This document shows positions 7,647-14,269 of a stretch of 23,654 bases of DNA, in pieces. Made by a program: the position numbers and the translations under genes. The stretch is taken from positions 1 through 23,654 of the IMG/VR virus record IMGVR_UViG_3300030090_000588. One strand, given 5' to 3'. This DNA is from a virus. Position 1 is the stretch's first letter; every line of letters starts with the position of its first letter. The notes beneath the pieces are model-generated. The model was not told the DNA's origin, made no database searches, and saw nothing but the letters and a program-made list of their open reading frames with translations.

Positions 7647-7934
7647 TTAAGTTTCAGTTATATCTATATTACTCTTTTTTTTGTTTTCGTCTACCTTTTC
7701 TAACGCAATTTCATTCTCATAGCGTATTTTTAAACGATTGGGCATTTCGAGTAATTGTTTTCCTGCCCATATTGCACCTCGTCTAAAGTTAATTTCTTCC
7801 AAATCCATCTTAGGACTTTCAGCGATACTCATGGCAGACGTTACTATTTCTTCTTCCATGATTTCTACTATTAACTTCCAACTATTAGACTCTAATAACT
7901 TTGAAAGATTTTGTAACTTTTGCTTTGGTGTCAA
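7647..7934 (-). CDS. Hypothetical acidic protein upstream of the scaffold
   Basis: 95 residues from a TTG start abutting the TAG of the 41-residue gene; an AGGGA element lies 8 nt upstream. The first in-frame ATG would remove 25 residues, so TTG is preferred. The sequence is helical and charged (KLLESNSWKLIVEIMEEEIV, then EEINFRRGAIWAGKQLLEMP) and ends in a low-complexity basic/acidic tail (KVDENKKKSNIDITET). The pattern of a helical protein with an E-x-x-x-x-R-G-x-x-x-G-x-x segment before the scaffold is common in podovirus-like genomes, but no function is known to me. It is probably co-translated with its neighbours. Confidence 0.65.
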   Translation of the reverse strand: MTPKQKLQNLSKLLESNSWKLIVEIMEEEIVTSAMSIAESPKMDLEEINFRRGAIWAGKQLLEMPNRLKIRYENEIALEKVDENKKKSNIDITET

Positions 7935-8060
7935 CTATTTTCCCTGACGTTTACCCATCTTCTTGCTTTTTCTGATGATAGGCTTGCCTGCCCTAAAAGC
8001 TTTTACCTTGCTAGGTACAGGTCTTGTTATTACTTTTTTAGTATCTAATTGCATACCCAT
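7935..8060 (-). CDS. Small basic protein, 41 aa
   Basis: ATG at 8060-8058, stop TAG at 7937-7935. The product is very basic: MGMQLDTKKVITRPVPSKVK, then AFRAGKPIIRKSKKMGKRQG and a final K. It has an upstream AGGAGTATACT ribosome site with good spacing, and its stop codon touches the TTG of the next gene, so it fits the packed layout of the block. It is too short for most gene callers. The Lys/Arg-rich C-terminus suggests nucleic-acid or acidic-protein binding, possibly a minor virion protein. No family is recognised. Confidence 0.65.
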   Translation of the reverse strand: MGMQLDTKKVITRPVPSKVKAFRAGKPIIRKSKKMGKRQGK

Positions 8061-8069
8061 AGTATACTC

Positions 8070-8273
8070 CTAAGTTAAAACGATTGAAATTACAAGTCCA
8101 AGAATAGATAAAGTTGTAACAGCCTGCATGCCTTCTAGTCTCCACATACGTTTATCAAGGCTATCAAGTTTATCTTGAACGGCTTGGTATCTAACAGCAC
8201 ACTCACGTTCATGTGCTTCCAGATTCATTTGAACAGCCATTTCTGGCTTTATTGTTGATTTAAGTCTTGGCAT
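8070..8273 (-). CDS. Small membrane protein, holin-type candidate
   Basis: 67 residues. A charged helical region (residues about 15-48, with EAHERECAVRYQAVQDKLDS and LDKRMWRLEGM) is followed by one C-terminal transmembrane helix (AVTTLSILGLVISIVLT) that ends the protein. This layout of N-terminal coiled coil plus a single C-terminal helix resembles XhlA/haemolysin-type phage membrane proteins that act with holins in lysis. No endolysin gene is visible in this window, so the lysis role is a hypothesis; a membrane anchor for DNA ejection or assembly is also possible. The gene lies 6 nt after the tail gene at 8280 and 9 nt before the small basic protein gene. Confidence 0.6.
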   Translation of the reverse strand: MPRLKSTIKPEMAVQMNLEAHERECAVRYQAVQDKLDSLDKRMWRLEGMQAVTTLSILGLVISIVLT

Positions 8274-8279
8274 TATAGT

Positions 8280-8783
8280 TTATCCTTGTATTTCCATTGC
8301 AGTAATTGTTGAACTTGAACGACCACTACTGTCTTGTCTGCTTCTATTAAAATAACAAGTTGTATGACTACTTGTTCTAACTAAATAAGTTGTAGCTGAA
8401 GTTGTATTTGGTGTATCAATAAAATGAAAAGCATGACTTTCCATAGTATATTGACTACCACCCATATCATCATATGAAAGATAGCCACTAGCACCACCAA
8501 ATGACCCAGTACCTTCGGCTATACTTGTACTTCCTCTTACTAATTGTATAGCACCATTAGGATTACCTTGACCAAAAAATCCAGTTATCATTATCATTAC
8601 TTTATTAGATGCAGAAGTCGGTGTAATTGTTACTGACATTAAATCTGCACTACCATGATTAGTAGTATTTGCAACTTGTGTAGCAGTATTATTTGTTACA
8701 ACTTGAATAATAGAACCAGTAGGCATTTTAGCTGAAGATATGGCTTCACCTATTGATGCGTTTGTTATTTTAGATAGTGCCAT
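8280..8783 (-). CDS. Tail-appendage protein with beta-sandwich-like C-terminus
   Basis: 167 residues. It begins MALSKITNASIGEAISSAK, the short N-terminal anchor type also found in two neighbouring fibre genes, and continues as a Ser/Thr/Gly-rich beta protein (GSIIQVV, SVTITPTSASNKVMIMITGF, SSSTITAMEIQG). The last strand motif T-I-T-A-M-E-I is usual at the end of such marine-phage appendage proteins. The ATG overlaps the TAA of the out-of-frame tail of the upstream gene as TAATG. It is probably one member of a set of adhesin or fibre-tip proteins. Receptor and exact position in the virion are unknown. Confidence 0.7.
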   Translation of the reverse strand: MALSKITNASIGEAISSAKMPTGSIIQVVTNNTATQVANTTNHGSADLMSVTITPTSASNKVMIMITGFFGQGNPNGAIQLVRGSTSIAEGTGSFGGASGYLSYDDMGGSQYTMESHAFHFIDTPNTTSATTYLVRTSSHTTCYFNRSRQDSSGRSSSTITAMEIQG

Positions 8784-8911
8784 TATGATTTTATCCCATA
8801 TAAACTAAATTTACCTTGAGCAACATTACCACTAATAGCTGCAAACTTTAAATTATTTATTGCTGTTCTATCTGAGTTTGATGACCCCACAATTTTTGAT
8901 CCACCAATAAT
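8783..8911 (-). other. Displaced C-terminal reading frame of the upstream tail gene
   Basis: From 8911 down to the TAA at 8785-8783 the frame shifted by one base encodes 42 residues: IIGGSKIVGSSNSDRTAINN, LKFAAISGNVAQGKFSLYGI and KS. This is a typical C-terminus for fibre proteins of this kind, ending in a G-x-x-x-L-Y-G-I-K-S strand. Its TAA overlaps the ATG of the next gene as TAATG, as at several other junctions here. Removing base 8912 joins it to the 167 in-frame residues upstream and gives a 209-residue protein. It therefore looks like a frameshifted gene end, from true mutation, programmed +1 shift or sequencing error. Confidence 0.75.
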
Positions 8912-9413
8912 CATTACCAGTATTATGACCACCATCAAGGTCGTGTACTCCAATACAATTATAATACATTGCCTTATAACCAGTAGTGTTTCTTAACCCA
9001 ATAAAATATACGTCTGCATTAAGACCTTTATTTGCAGTACTTTCTGTTCCAGTACCTATATTAATTTTAGCTGAACTGTTACCTACTGTACCAGCAATTC
9101 CAGAAGCATTTGATTTAAAGTCGTGATACTGCATATGTTGTTCAATAAGTATGTCGTAAGTTGAACCATTATCATCTGATGGAAAAACAGTAAGAGCCTG
9201 TCCATTTGTTGCAGGTGCGTAATTCCTTATAACAACTTTGTAATCCATATATGTATCTGTAATATGACTTGATGTAAAAGTTACGGCAGCTTGACTTGAA
9301 GCATCTATTGTATGGATAAGATTAAAATCATTTTGTAATGAAGAGTCAACTTTAGCACTAGGGACGACTGTGCCTCCCTGTAATAAGTCTGCTAGGTTTC
9401 TTGCTCTGCTCAT
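8868..9413 (-). CDS. Tail-appendage protein, C-terminally frameshifted
   Basis: The uninterrupted frame gives 181 residues. The N-terminus MSRARNLADLLQGGTVVPSA is a short anchor seen in many marine phage tail proteins, followed by a beta-rich domain (FTSSHITDTYMDYKVVIRNY, STYDILIEQHMQYHDF, LNADVYFIGLRNTTGYKAMY). The last 14 residues (DYWWIKNCGVIKLR) do not look like fibre sequence and are produced by a frame change near 8912; the expected C-terminus continues in another frame to 8783. The start overlaps the upstream S74 fibre stop by 4 nt (ATGA). Role: likely one of several receptor-binding or decoration proteins. If the shift is real, this virion lacks the domain's last strands. Confidence 0.75.
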   Translation of the reverse strand: MSRARNLADLLQGGTVVPSAKVDSSLQNDFNLIHTIDASSQAAVTFTSSHITDTYMDYKVVIRNYAPATNGQALTVFPSDDNGSTYDILIEQHMQYHDFKSNASGIAGTVGNSSAKINIGTGTESTANKGLNADVYFIGLRNTTGYKAMYYNCIGVHDLDGGHNTGNDYWWIKNCGVIKLR

Positions 9414-11077
9414 GCTTCCTCCAGTGCTTTTATTCGTGCTTCTAACTCTTTAATAGTATTGATTGCAACCATTAGTAAACCATTATAATCAACTGACATA
9501 CCACCCTCTTCACCATAGGCTAGGTCTGGAATAATCTTTTTAAGGTCTTGTGCCATTACTCCATAGTGTATGTTACCATCTAAATCATCATCAGATTTAT
9601 TGCCTTCTGCATCAATTTTTTTCCATGTAAATGATTTAGGTTGTATATTTTTAAGCTTGCTCCAACCATCATTCATTACACCTTTAACATTTTTTAATGT
9701 TTCATCAGAAGAAACACCATTAGCAAAATAACCAACGCCACTTTCAGATATTGTAGAACTTTGTGAGCCATTAAGGTTTAAACCTTGAAAAACCATATTC
9801 CCACCATTGTAGTTTCTTGCTTGTATAGTAGCATGACCAGAATTGTTATATACTCTTAATCCCCAAGCAACTGGCTGAGTACTTAACCCAATTTTCACAG
9901 TACCATCAGAATTAATATCCATTCTATCATATCTACTACCACCAGTTCTTGCTCCAAAACGAAGTCCACAAAGAGTTGAACTTTCTTGAACAGCAGTTAG
10001 AAACCATTCACCATTACTTTCTGTACTAAATGACATACCAACACAATTACTTGTACCAGAGGTATTGTTTTTTAAATTTAATACTGCATTAGTTGTTGCA
10101 GTGGATATATTATAATCAGTATCAGTGTCATTTACAATTTGCAATTTTGTACCTGGACTATCTGTACCTATTCCAACATTACCAGCAGTAGCTATTGCAA
10201 ATTTAGTTGTAACTGAACTGTTTCCATATGCACCAGAGGTTTTAAAATACATATTACCAGATTGGTCAGTTCTGATTGTACTTACTGGAACTGTACCTTG
10301 ATACATTTCAATATCGCCACCTCTATTATTACCTTCTAATCTTATGGTTGCGTAAGAGTTAGAATCTGCTTCATCTATATGAAGTTGTGTAGTTGGACTA
10401 TTTGTACCTATTCCAACTCTATTGTTTCCTGAATCTATTTTTAATGTGCCTGAGTCAAACGATACGTCTCCAAATATGCCACCACTAAAATAAGCTTGAC
10501 CACTAAATGTAGTTTGACCACTAAAAACTGTAGTTCCAGAAACTGTTCCTCCAGACGATTTGTCTAATCCATTAGAAATAACTACAGACTTGTAAGCAAT
10601 AATTATTATTTCGTCTGACGCACTAGCGTTTGTTACTAAGACGACAGACGTGCCGTTAGACGCAGTAAAGTCTGACTCATCAAGACGTACACCATTCATA
10701 AAGACGTCTATGTTACCTGCTGTGTAACTAAGTTCTAATCCATTTGCGTCATTGTTTTGGAATGTATTCTGACCACCTGTCGCAACAAACTTAAATCTGT
10801 TTATGTTTGTGTATGTTGTTGGTACGTCTACTGACCTGCCTAGATAACGAATGACGATTGTGTCTCCGTTTGGCACGTTCTCTGTAAATGTTATTGTATT
10901 GCCTACTGCTGAATATGCAGTTGTAGGTTCTTGGACTACGTTACCTACTGTTACAATTATACTGTCGCTGTCTGGTACAAATTGATTAAGAGTAAATGAG
11001 GCTGTAGAGCCATTGGCAGTAGTAATTGTTTGGCTTTCTACTGCTCCAAAATTTGGTGATGAACCTATATATGGCAT
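9410..11077 (-). CDS. Tail fibre with C-terminal S74 intramolecular chaperone
   Basis: 555 residues. The N-terminus (MPYIGSSPNFGAVESQTITT) opens two copies of the shared roughly 70-residue beta module (residues about 15-85 and 95-168). A shaft with G-x-G-T-x-S-P-x-T-x-L-x-I repeats follows (GIGTNSPTTQLHIDEADSN, GIGTDSPGTKLQIVNDTDT). Residues 457-555 are a peptidase S74 chaperone domain: SDETLKNVKG at the cleavage site, then FTWKKIDAEG, HYGVMAQDLKKIIPDL, VDYNGLLMVAINTIKELEAR. S74 domains trimerise the fibre and then cut themselves off at the Ser-Asp junction, so the mature fibre should end near residue 456. It is probably a main receptor-binding fibre. It is the only S74 protein in the window. 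Confidence 0.88.
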   Translation of the reverse strand: MPYIGSSPNFGAVESQTITTANGSTASFTLNQFVPDSDSIIVTVGNVVQEPTTAYSAVGNTITFTENVPNGDTIVIRYLGRSVDVPTTYTNINRFKFVATGGQNTFQNNDANGLELSYTAGNIDVFMNGVRLDESDFTASNGTSVVLVTNASASDEIIIIAYKSVVISNGLDKSSGGTVSGTTVFSGQTTFSGQAYFSGGIFGDVSFDSGTLKIDSGNNRVGIGTNSPTTQLHIDEADSNSYATIRLEGNNRGGDIEMYQGTVPVSTIRTDQSGNMYFKTSGAYGNSSVTTKFAIATAGNVGIGTDSPGTKLQIVNDTDTDYNISTATTNAVLNLKNNTSGTSNCVGMSFSTESNGEWFLTAVQESSTLCGLRFGARTGGSRYDRMDINSDGTVKIGLSTQPVAWGLRVYNNSGHATIQARNYNGGNMVFQGLNLNGSQSSTISESGVGYFANGVSSDETLKNVKGVMNDGWSKLKNIQPKSFTWKKIDAEGNKSDDDLDGNIHYGVMAQDLKKIIPDLAYGEEGGMSVDYNGLLMVAINTIKELEARIKALEEA

Positions 11078-11292
11078 TAGTCTGCTTCCTCTATTGTTAA
11101 TTCACCTGCATCAACTTGTCTTTTAATTTCAGCATAATCTGCATTTCCTTGATAAATTCTATTTCCATCATCATCAAATTTATCTGGGTCTACTGGAACA
11201 AAACATTCAACACTATCTTTTGTTACTTTAATAGCAACGATTGTTTTGTTATCTTGTCCTTTACAATATTTTGCTTTACTGTAGCTCGGCAT
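11077..11292 (-). CDS. Small hypothetical protein in fibre cluster
   Basis: 71 residues, beginning MPSYSKAKYCKGQDNKTIVA and ending in an acidic helix (ADYAEIKRQVDAGELTIEEAD). It overlaps the upstream fibre by 17 nt and shares TAATG with the S74 fibre downstream, so it is co-translated with both. Small acidic proteins beside fibre genes often act as fibre chaperones or assembly factors, or sit as a cap on the fibre; neither can be shown here. The two Asp-rich motifs (DPDKFDDDGNR) may bind a metal. Family not recognised. Confidence 0.6.
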   Translation of the reverse strand: MPSYSKAKYCKGQDNKTIVAIKVTKDSVECFVPVDPDKFDDDGNRIYQGNADYAEIKRQVDAGELTIEEAD

Positions 11293-12415
11293 CTGCTTCT
11301 CCTCTTACTTCTAATCCAGCTCTACCAGCATTACTATCATTTACTGTTCTTATAAAATGAACACCCATAGTATCAGCAGTCGAAACACTTATACCACCCA
11401 TATCATCACCTAAACCTAATTGTGGTGCTGTAATTGTTAATGTTGGTGACCTTTGCATTTCAACTGGAAAATAAGCATACCCACTAAAATCATTTAAATT
11501 ACCATGTGGAGCCATTAATTTTCCCATAACATTATTTTCACCTTTACCTTTGTAATAATATCGTTGGCATTTGCGTAAAGTTAAATCTTTATTTTCTTGT
11601 TCAAAAGGTGTTGCTACAGCACCCTCTTCCCATTGAACACCAGTAAGATAAAAATAATTGTTTACTGCAAAGGCAATGTCATTTGTTGAATGACCATAGG
11701 CAAATCTTGAATCTGATTTATTTGCCCAAGCACCATTTGGATTTGAACTTGTGTAGTTTGAACCAGCGGCTAAAATCCAACTTATTTCTAATCCCAAACC
11801 ATTGTCATTATTCATTGTTGCACCAGTGTCGCCTGGAATAGTTATTGTTTTTCTTTCCCAAGTATTTGCAGAATTTACTGTATAAGTAGCACTTATATTT
11901 CTTCCTGTTCCGTCTACTGTTTGAAAACATACTGCGTATGTTCCAACAGTATTTGTAAAGACATAAAATGATAATGTAGTTGTTTTTGCATTAGCAGTTC
12001 CCCACGCCAATCGTCTTAGAAACTGTGCTTCTAGTTGATGTCTAATATGTATTAGTTCAGCTGCACCTATGTTTGAATCGGCAGTTGTACATTTTATCTC
12101 AAGACTATCACCACCAAGCTCTCTTATTTCTGCTTCACCAGCAATATAATGTCTTTCACTAAAATTAGCTGTGTCTAAATTATTTTTAACTAATTGAAAT
12201 CTATCAACTGCTTTGGGTATATTTGTTAATGTAGCTGCTCTTTGATGTATTTTCATTGCACCATTGATTATTATATTTTTTCCAGTAGTGGCTGCAGAAG
12301 GAATAAATCCACCACTTACAGTTAAATTACCTGCAATGGTTGGATTGTCTTCTATTTTAACACCAGTAACTGCATCGTCTGTAATTTGATTTGTACTTAT
12401 TCTTGATAGTGGCAT
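11276..12415 (-). CDS. Tail fibre with carbohydrate-binding jelly-roll domain
   Basis: 379 residues. The N-terminus (MPLSRISTNQITDDAVTGVK) is the short anchor used in several genes here. A receptor-type domain of a widespread phage pattern follows: NIIINGAMKIHQRA (about residue 47), AVDRFQL, beta-sandwich strands (TTTLSFYVFTNTVGTYAVCF, WERKTITIPGDTG), then FYLTGVQWEEGAVATPFEQE and TLRKCQRYYYKGKG. The last motifs (G-V-Q-x-E-x-G-x-x-A-T-P-F-E ... C-Q-R-Y-Y) mark the carbohydrate-binding-like domain found in many phage fibre tips. The C-terminal part (SPTLTITAPQ to RGEADAELQ) is a final strand. Function: probable host-surface glycan binding, inferred from this domain. Confidence 0.78.
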   Translation of the reverse strand: MPLSRISTNQITDDAVTGVKIEDNPTIAGNLTVSGGFIPSAATTGKNIIINGAMKIHQRAATLTNIPKAVDRFQLVKNNLDTANFSERHYIAGEAEIRELGGDSLEIKCTTADSNIGAAELIHIRHQLEAQFLRRLAWGTANAKTTTLSFYVFTNTVGTYAVCFQTVDGTGRNISATYTVNSANTWERKTITIPGDTGATMNNDNGLGLEISWILAAGSNYTSSNPNGAWANKSDSRFAYGHSTNDIAFAVNNYFYLTGVQWEEGAVATPFEQENKDLTLRKCQRYYYKGKGENNVMGKLMAPHGNLNDFSGYAYFPVEMQRSPTLTITAPQLGLGDDMGGISVSTADTMGVHFIRTVNDSNAGRAGLEVRGEADAELQ

Positions 12416-12729
12416 TATATACTCTGACTTTCTGTAAATGTTTTATATGCTGTTTTGGTATCACTATCCCAACAAGTTTCTGCAATACCTTTTATTTTTG
12501 TATTTTCTTTTGATAAATCTGTATCAGTATGTTTCCACGAACCATCTGCTTCTTTGAGAGAAAGATAAGGTACTAAAGAACGTCTATGATAATTTGAAGA
12601 AATTAATTTCTTACTACCATCTTTTTGTTCTTCATAAACTCCATCTATTTCTCTAATTTGAATAACCCAATCAGACACTATTTCTATTTTATTTAATGTT
12701 CTTTCTTTTGTTAAATCGCCTTCAGCCAT
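12415..12729 (-). CDS. Small hypothetical protein in fibre cluster
   Basis: 104 residues. It opens MAEGDLTKERTLNKIEIVSD, then WVIQIREIDGVYEEQKDGSK and SSNYHRRSLVPYLSLKEADG. The pattern V-I-Q-[IV]-R-E ... S-x-x-x-H-R-R-x-L-x-P and a C-terminal helix with a Trp (ETCWDSDTKTAYKTF) is one I associate with small proteins next to fibre genes in marine phages, function unknown. It shares a 1-nt overlap with the downstream fibre and lies 8 nt after the 388-residue fibre. It could be a fibre-assembly chaperone or a spacer in the adhesin complex. Confidence 0.65.
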   Translation of the reverse strand: MAEGDLTKERTLNKIEIVSDWVIQIREIDGVYEEQKDGSKKLISSNYHRRSLVPYLSLKEADGSWKHTDTDLSKENTKIKGIAETCWDSDTKTAYKTFTESQSI

Positions 12730-12737
12730 ATTTACTC

Positions 12738-13904
12738 CTAATCTACTATAGTTGTTCCAGATATTCTTAATCTCATATCAACGTGACTTAAAGCTGCAGC
12801 AGTCATATCACTCCACATACCACCAGCAGTAGGTGAAGTCATAAAACCCATGTTTGTACTATAAGCTGTTGGCAAAATATCAACTGCACCAGGTCCACCT
12901 CTATGAAACCAAACTGAAAAAGTATCGCCATATGAACTACTAAAAGGTAAGTTTTGAATTTGAACTGCATTAGATGTTGTACCACTTACTGTAGAACTAC
13001 TATCCCAGTTCATAAAATAGTGAACTAGCCTACCAATCTTAACGTAATACAAAGTAGTTTCACTTCCGTCAGAACCACCAAAAGCAAATGTAGCTCCACT
13101 TGATACAAAATTAACTGTAGCTTGACCTTCTTCATAGTCGTCAAGGAGTTCTGAAGTCATGCCACTTACATTAGAATTATCAGTAAAATCTATTCCTTTG
13201 CCATTTGTTCCTAAACGAAGATTTCCAGTATGTACATTTACATCACCATCTGGTTGTATAGCTAATCTTTTTGTTAATGTAACTGACGCATCTGCACTAG
13301 CACTTGCACCAGAATAAACATTAACATATCCATCAGCACCTATTTCAATTCTTGAACTTGTACCAGTTTCTTTAGCTTTCCAAGCACCATCATGGTATAG
13401 GTTTGTTGATAATGATGTAGCACCACCATCATAATGTGCTAGACCACCTTGGTCGCCAATATCAATAGCTGTCCAATTTGCATGATGACTTTCTGGTGTA
13501 GTTCCTATTCCAATATTTTCTGAACTATTAATCGTAATAGCTGTAGCATCAGCATTATCGTCTATGCCAGTAGAAGTAAAATTAGATATTGTTCCTGATA
13601 ACGCTCCACCAGTTTTTCTAAATGCGCCTGTGTCTATGCCTGTCTGCTGTGCAAGATTACGATAAACTACGTAAAAGTCTCCAGATGGTGGAGCTTCGCT
13701 AAAGCGAAGCGTAATGCCATCACTCAATATTGTGTATGATGTTGTTGGTTGCTGTTGAATGTTTGCAACAAATACTTCAATGTCTTCTGGATTAGATACA
13801 TGTTTGTTTAAAGTAAAATCTACAATATTTCCGTTAGCATTTGTAAATACTTGTGATGTTGCTTTAGCAAATGTTGTTGCTGGTTGTGCGCCTATGAATG
13901 GCAT
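12738..13904 (-). CDS. Tail fibre protein
   Basis: 388 residues. The N-terminus (MPFIGAQPATTFAKATSQVF, strands to about residue 88) is the same attachment module as in the S74 fibre; both share M-P-[FY]-I-G, a P-T-T-[SA]-Y turn and an I-x-Y/V-R-x-L end. A beta-rich shaft follows with GIGTTPESHH and SGTISNFTSTGIDDNADATA. The C-terminal domain (ATVNFVSSGATFAFGG to DMRLRISGTTIVD) is a beta sandwich with the usual R-x-S-G-T end strand. No S74 domain is present, so trimerisation must rely on the domain itself or on another gene product. It is probably a fibre or fibre segment. The ATG overlaps the upstream TAA by 1 nt. Confidence 0.75.
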   Translation of the reverse strand: MPFIGAQPATTFAKATSQVFTNANGNIVDFTLNKHVSNPEDIEVFVANIQQQPTTSYTILSDGITLRFSEAPPSGDFYVVYRNLAQQTGIDTGAFRKTGGALSGTISNFTSTGIDDNADATAITINSSENIGIGTTPESHHANWTAIDIGDQGGLAHYDGGATSLSTNLYHDGAWKAKETGTSSRIEIGADGYVNVYSGASASADASVTLTKRLAIQPDGDVNVHTGNLRLGTNGKGIDFTDNSNVSGMTSELLDDYEEGQATVNFVSSGATFAFGGSDGSETTLYYVKIGRLVHYFMNWDSSSTVSGTTSNAVQIQNLPFSSSYGDTFSVWFHRGGPGAVDILPTAYSTNMGFMTSPTAGGMWSDMTAAALSHVDMRLRISGTTIVD

Positions 13905-14266
13905 TATGATGTTATCTCCATTATACTAAGTGTTATATCTGCTGCGCCAGACGCTTGAAGTGTTATGCTGTCTGTGTCTTCCAATACAATCTTGTTTCCA
14001 CCCAGAAATTCCTGTGTGCCTCCGACAGGAACAGGTCCGTCTTTCACAAGAAAGACGTTTGTGTTTTCTGTACTGGCAGTTGTTCCTGTTGGTACTCTGC
14101 CTGTTGTATTAGATATAAGTTGTACCTGTATAGTTATTCCAGAAGTTGTTGTGTTGCAGACCATCAAACCAAGAACTACAGTTGCGTTTACTGAGCTTCC
14201 TGCTTCGTATATTGTCTTGACACCTGTCACTCCTGCCTTTGTTACTGTTTTAAATGTATTTGGCAT
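13904..14266 (-). CDS. Small beta-sandwich tail protein
   Basis: 120 residues, beginning MPNTFKTVTKAGVTGVKTIY, with regular beta strands (VNATVVLGLMVCNTTTSGIT, IQVQLISNTTGRVPTG) and ending ADITLSIMEIT. The pattern (short loops, G-T-x-x-F/F-L-G-G-N-K-I-V-L-E turn, final A-D-x-x-x-S-x-M-E-I) is common in marine-phage genomes next to large fibre genes, and I judge it a structural adaptor or decoration protein of the fibre. It lies 3 nt after the 784-residue fibre gene and overlaps the 388-residue gene by 1 nt. Precise role unknown. Confidence 0.7.
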   Translation of the reverse strand: MPNTFKTVTKAGVTGVKTIYEAGSSVNATVVLGLMVCNTTTSGITIQVQLISNTTGRVPTGTTASTENTNVFLVKDGPVPVGGTQEFLGGNKIVLEDTDSITLQASGAADITLSIMEITS

Positions 14267-14269
14267 AAA

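Noticed and set aside
13693-13710. Inverted repeat GCTTCGCT-AA-AGCGAAGC inside the 388-residue fibre gene
   Set aside because: It lies within continuous coding sequence, has a 2-nt loop and no T run; likely chance or codon-driven.
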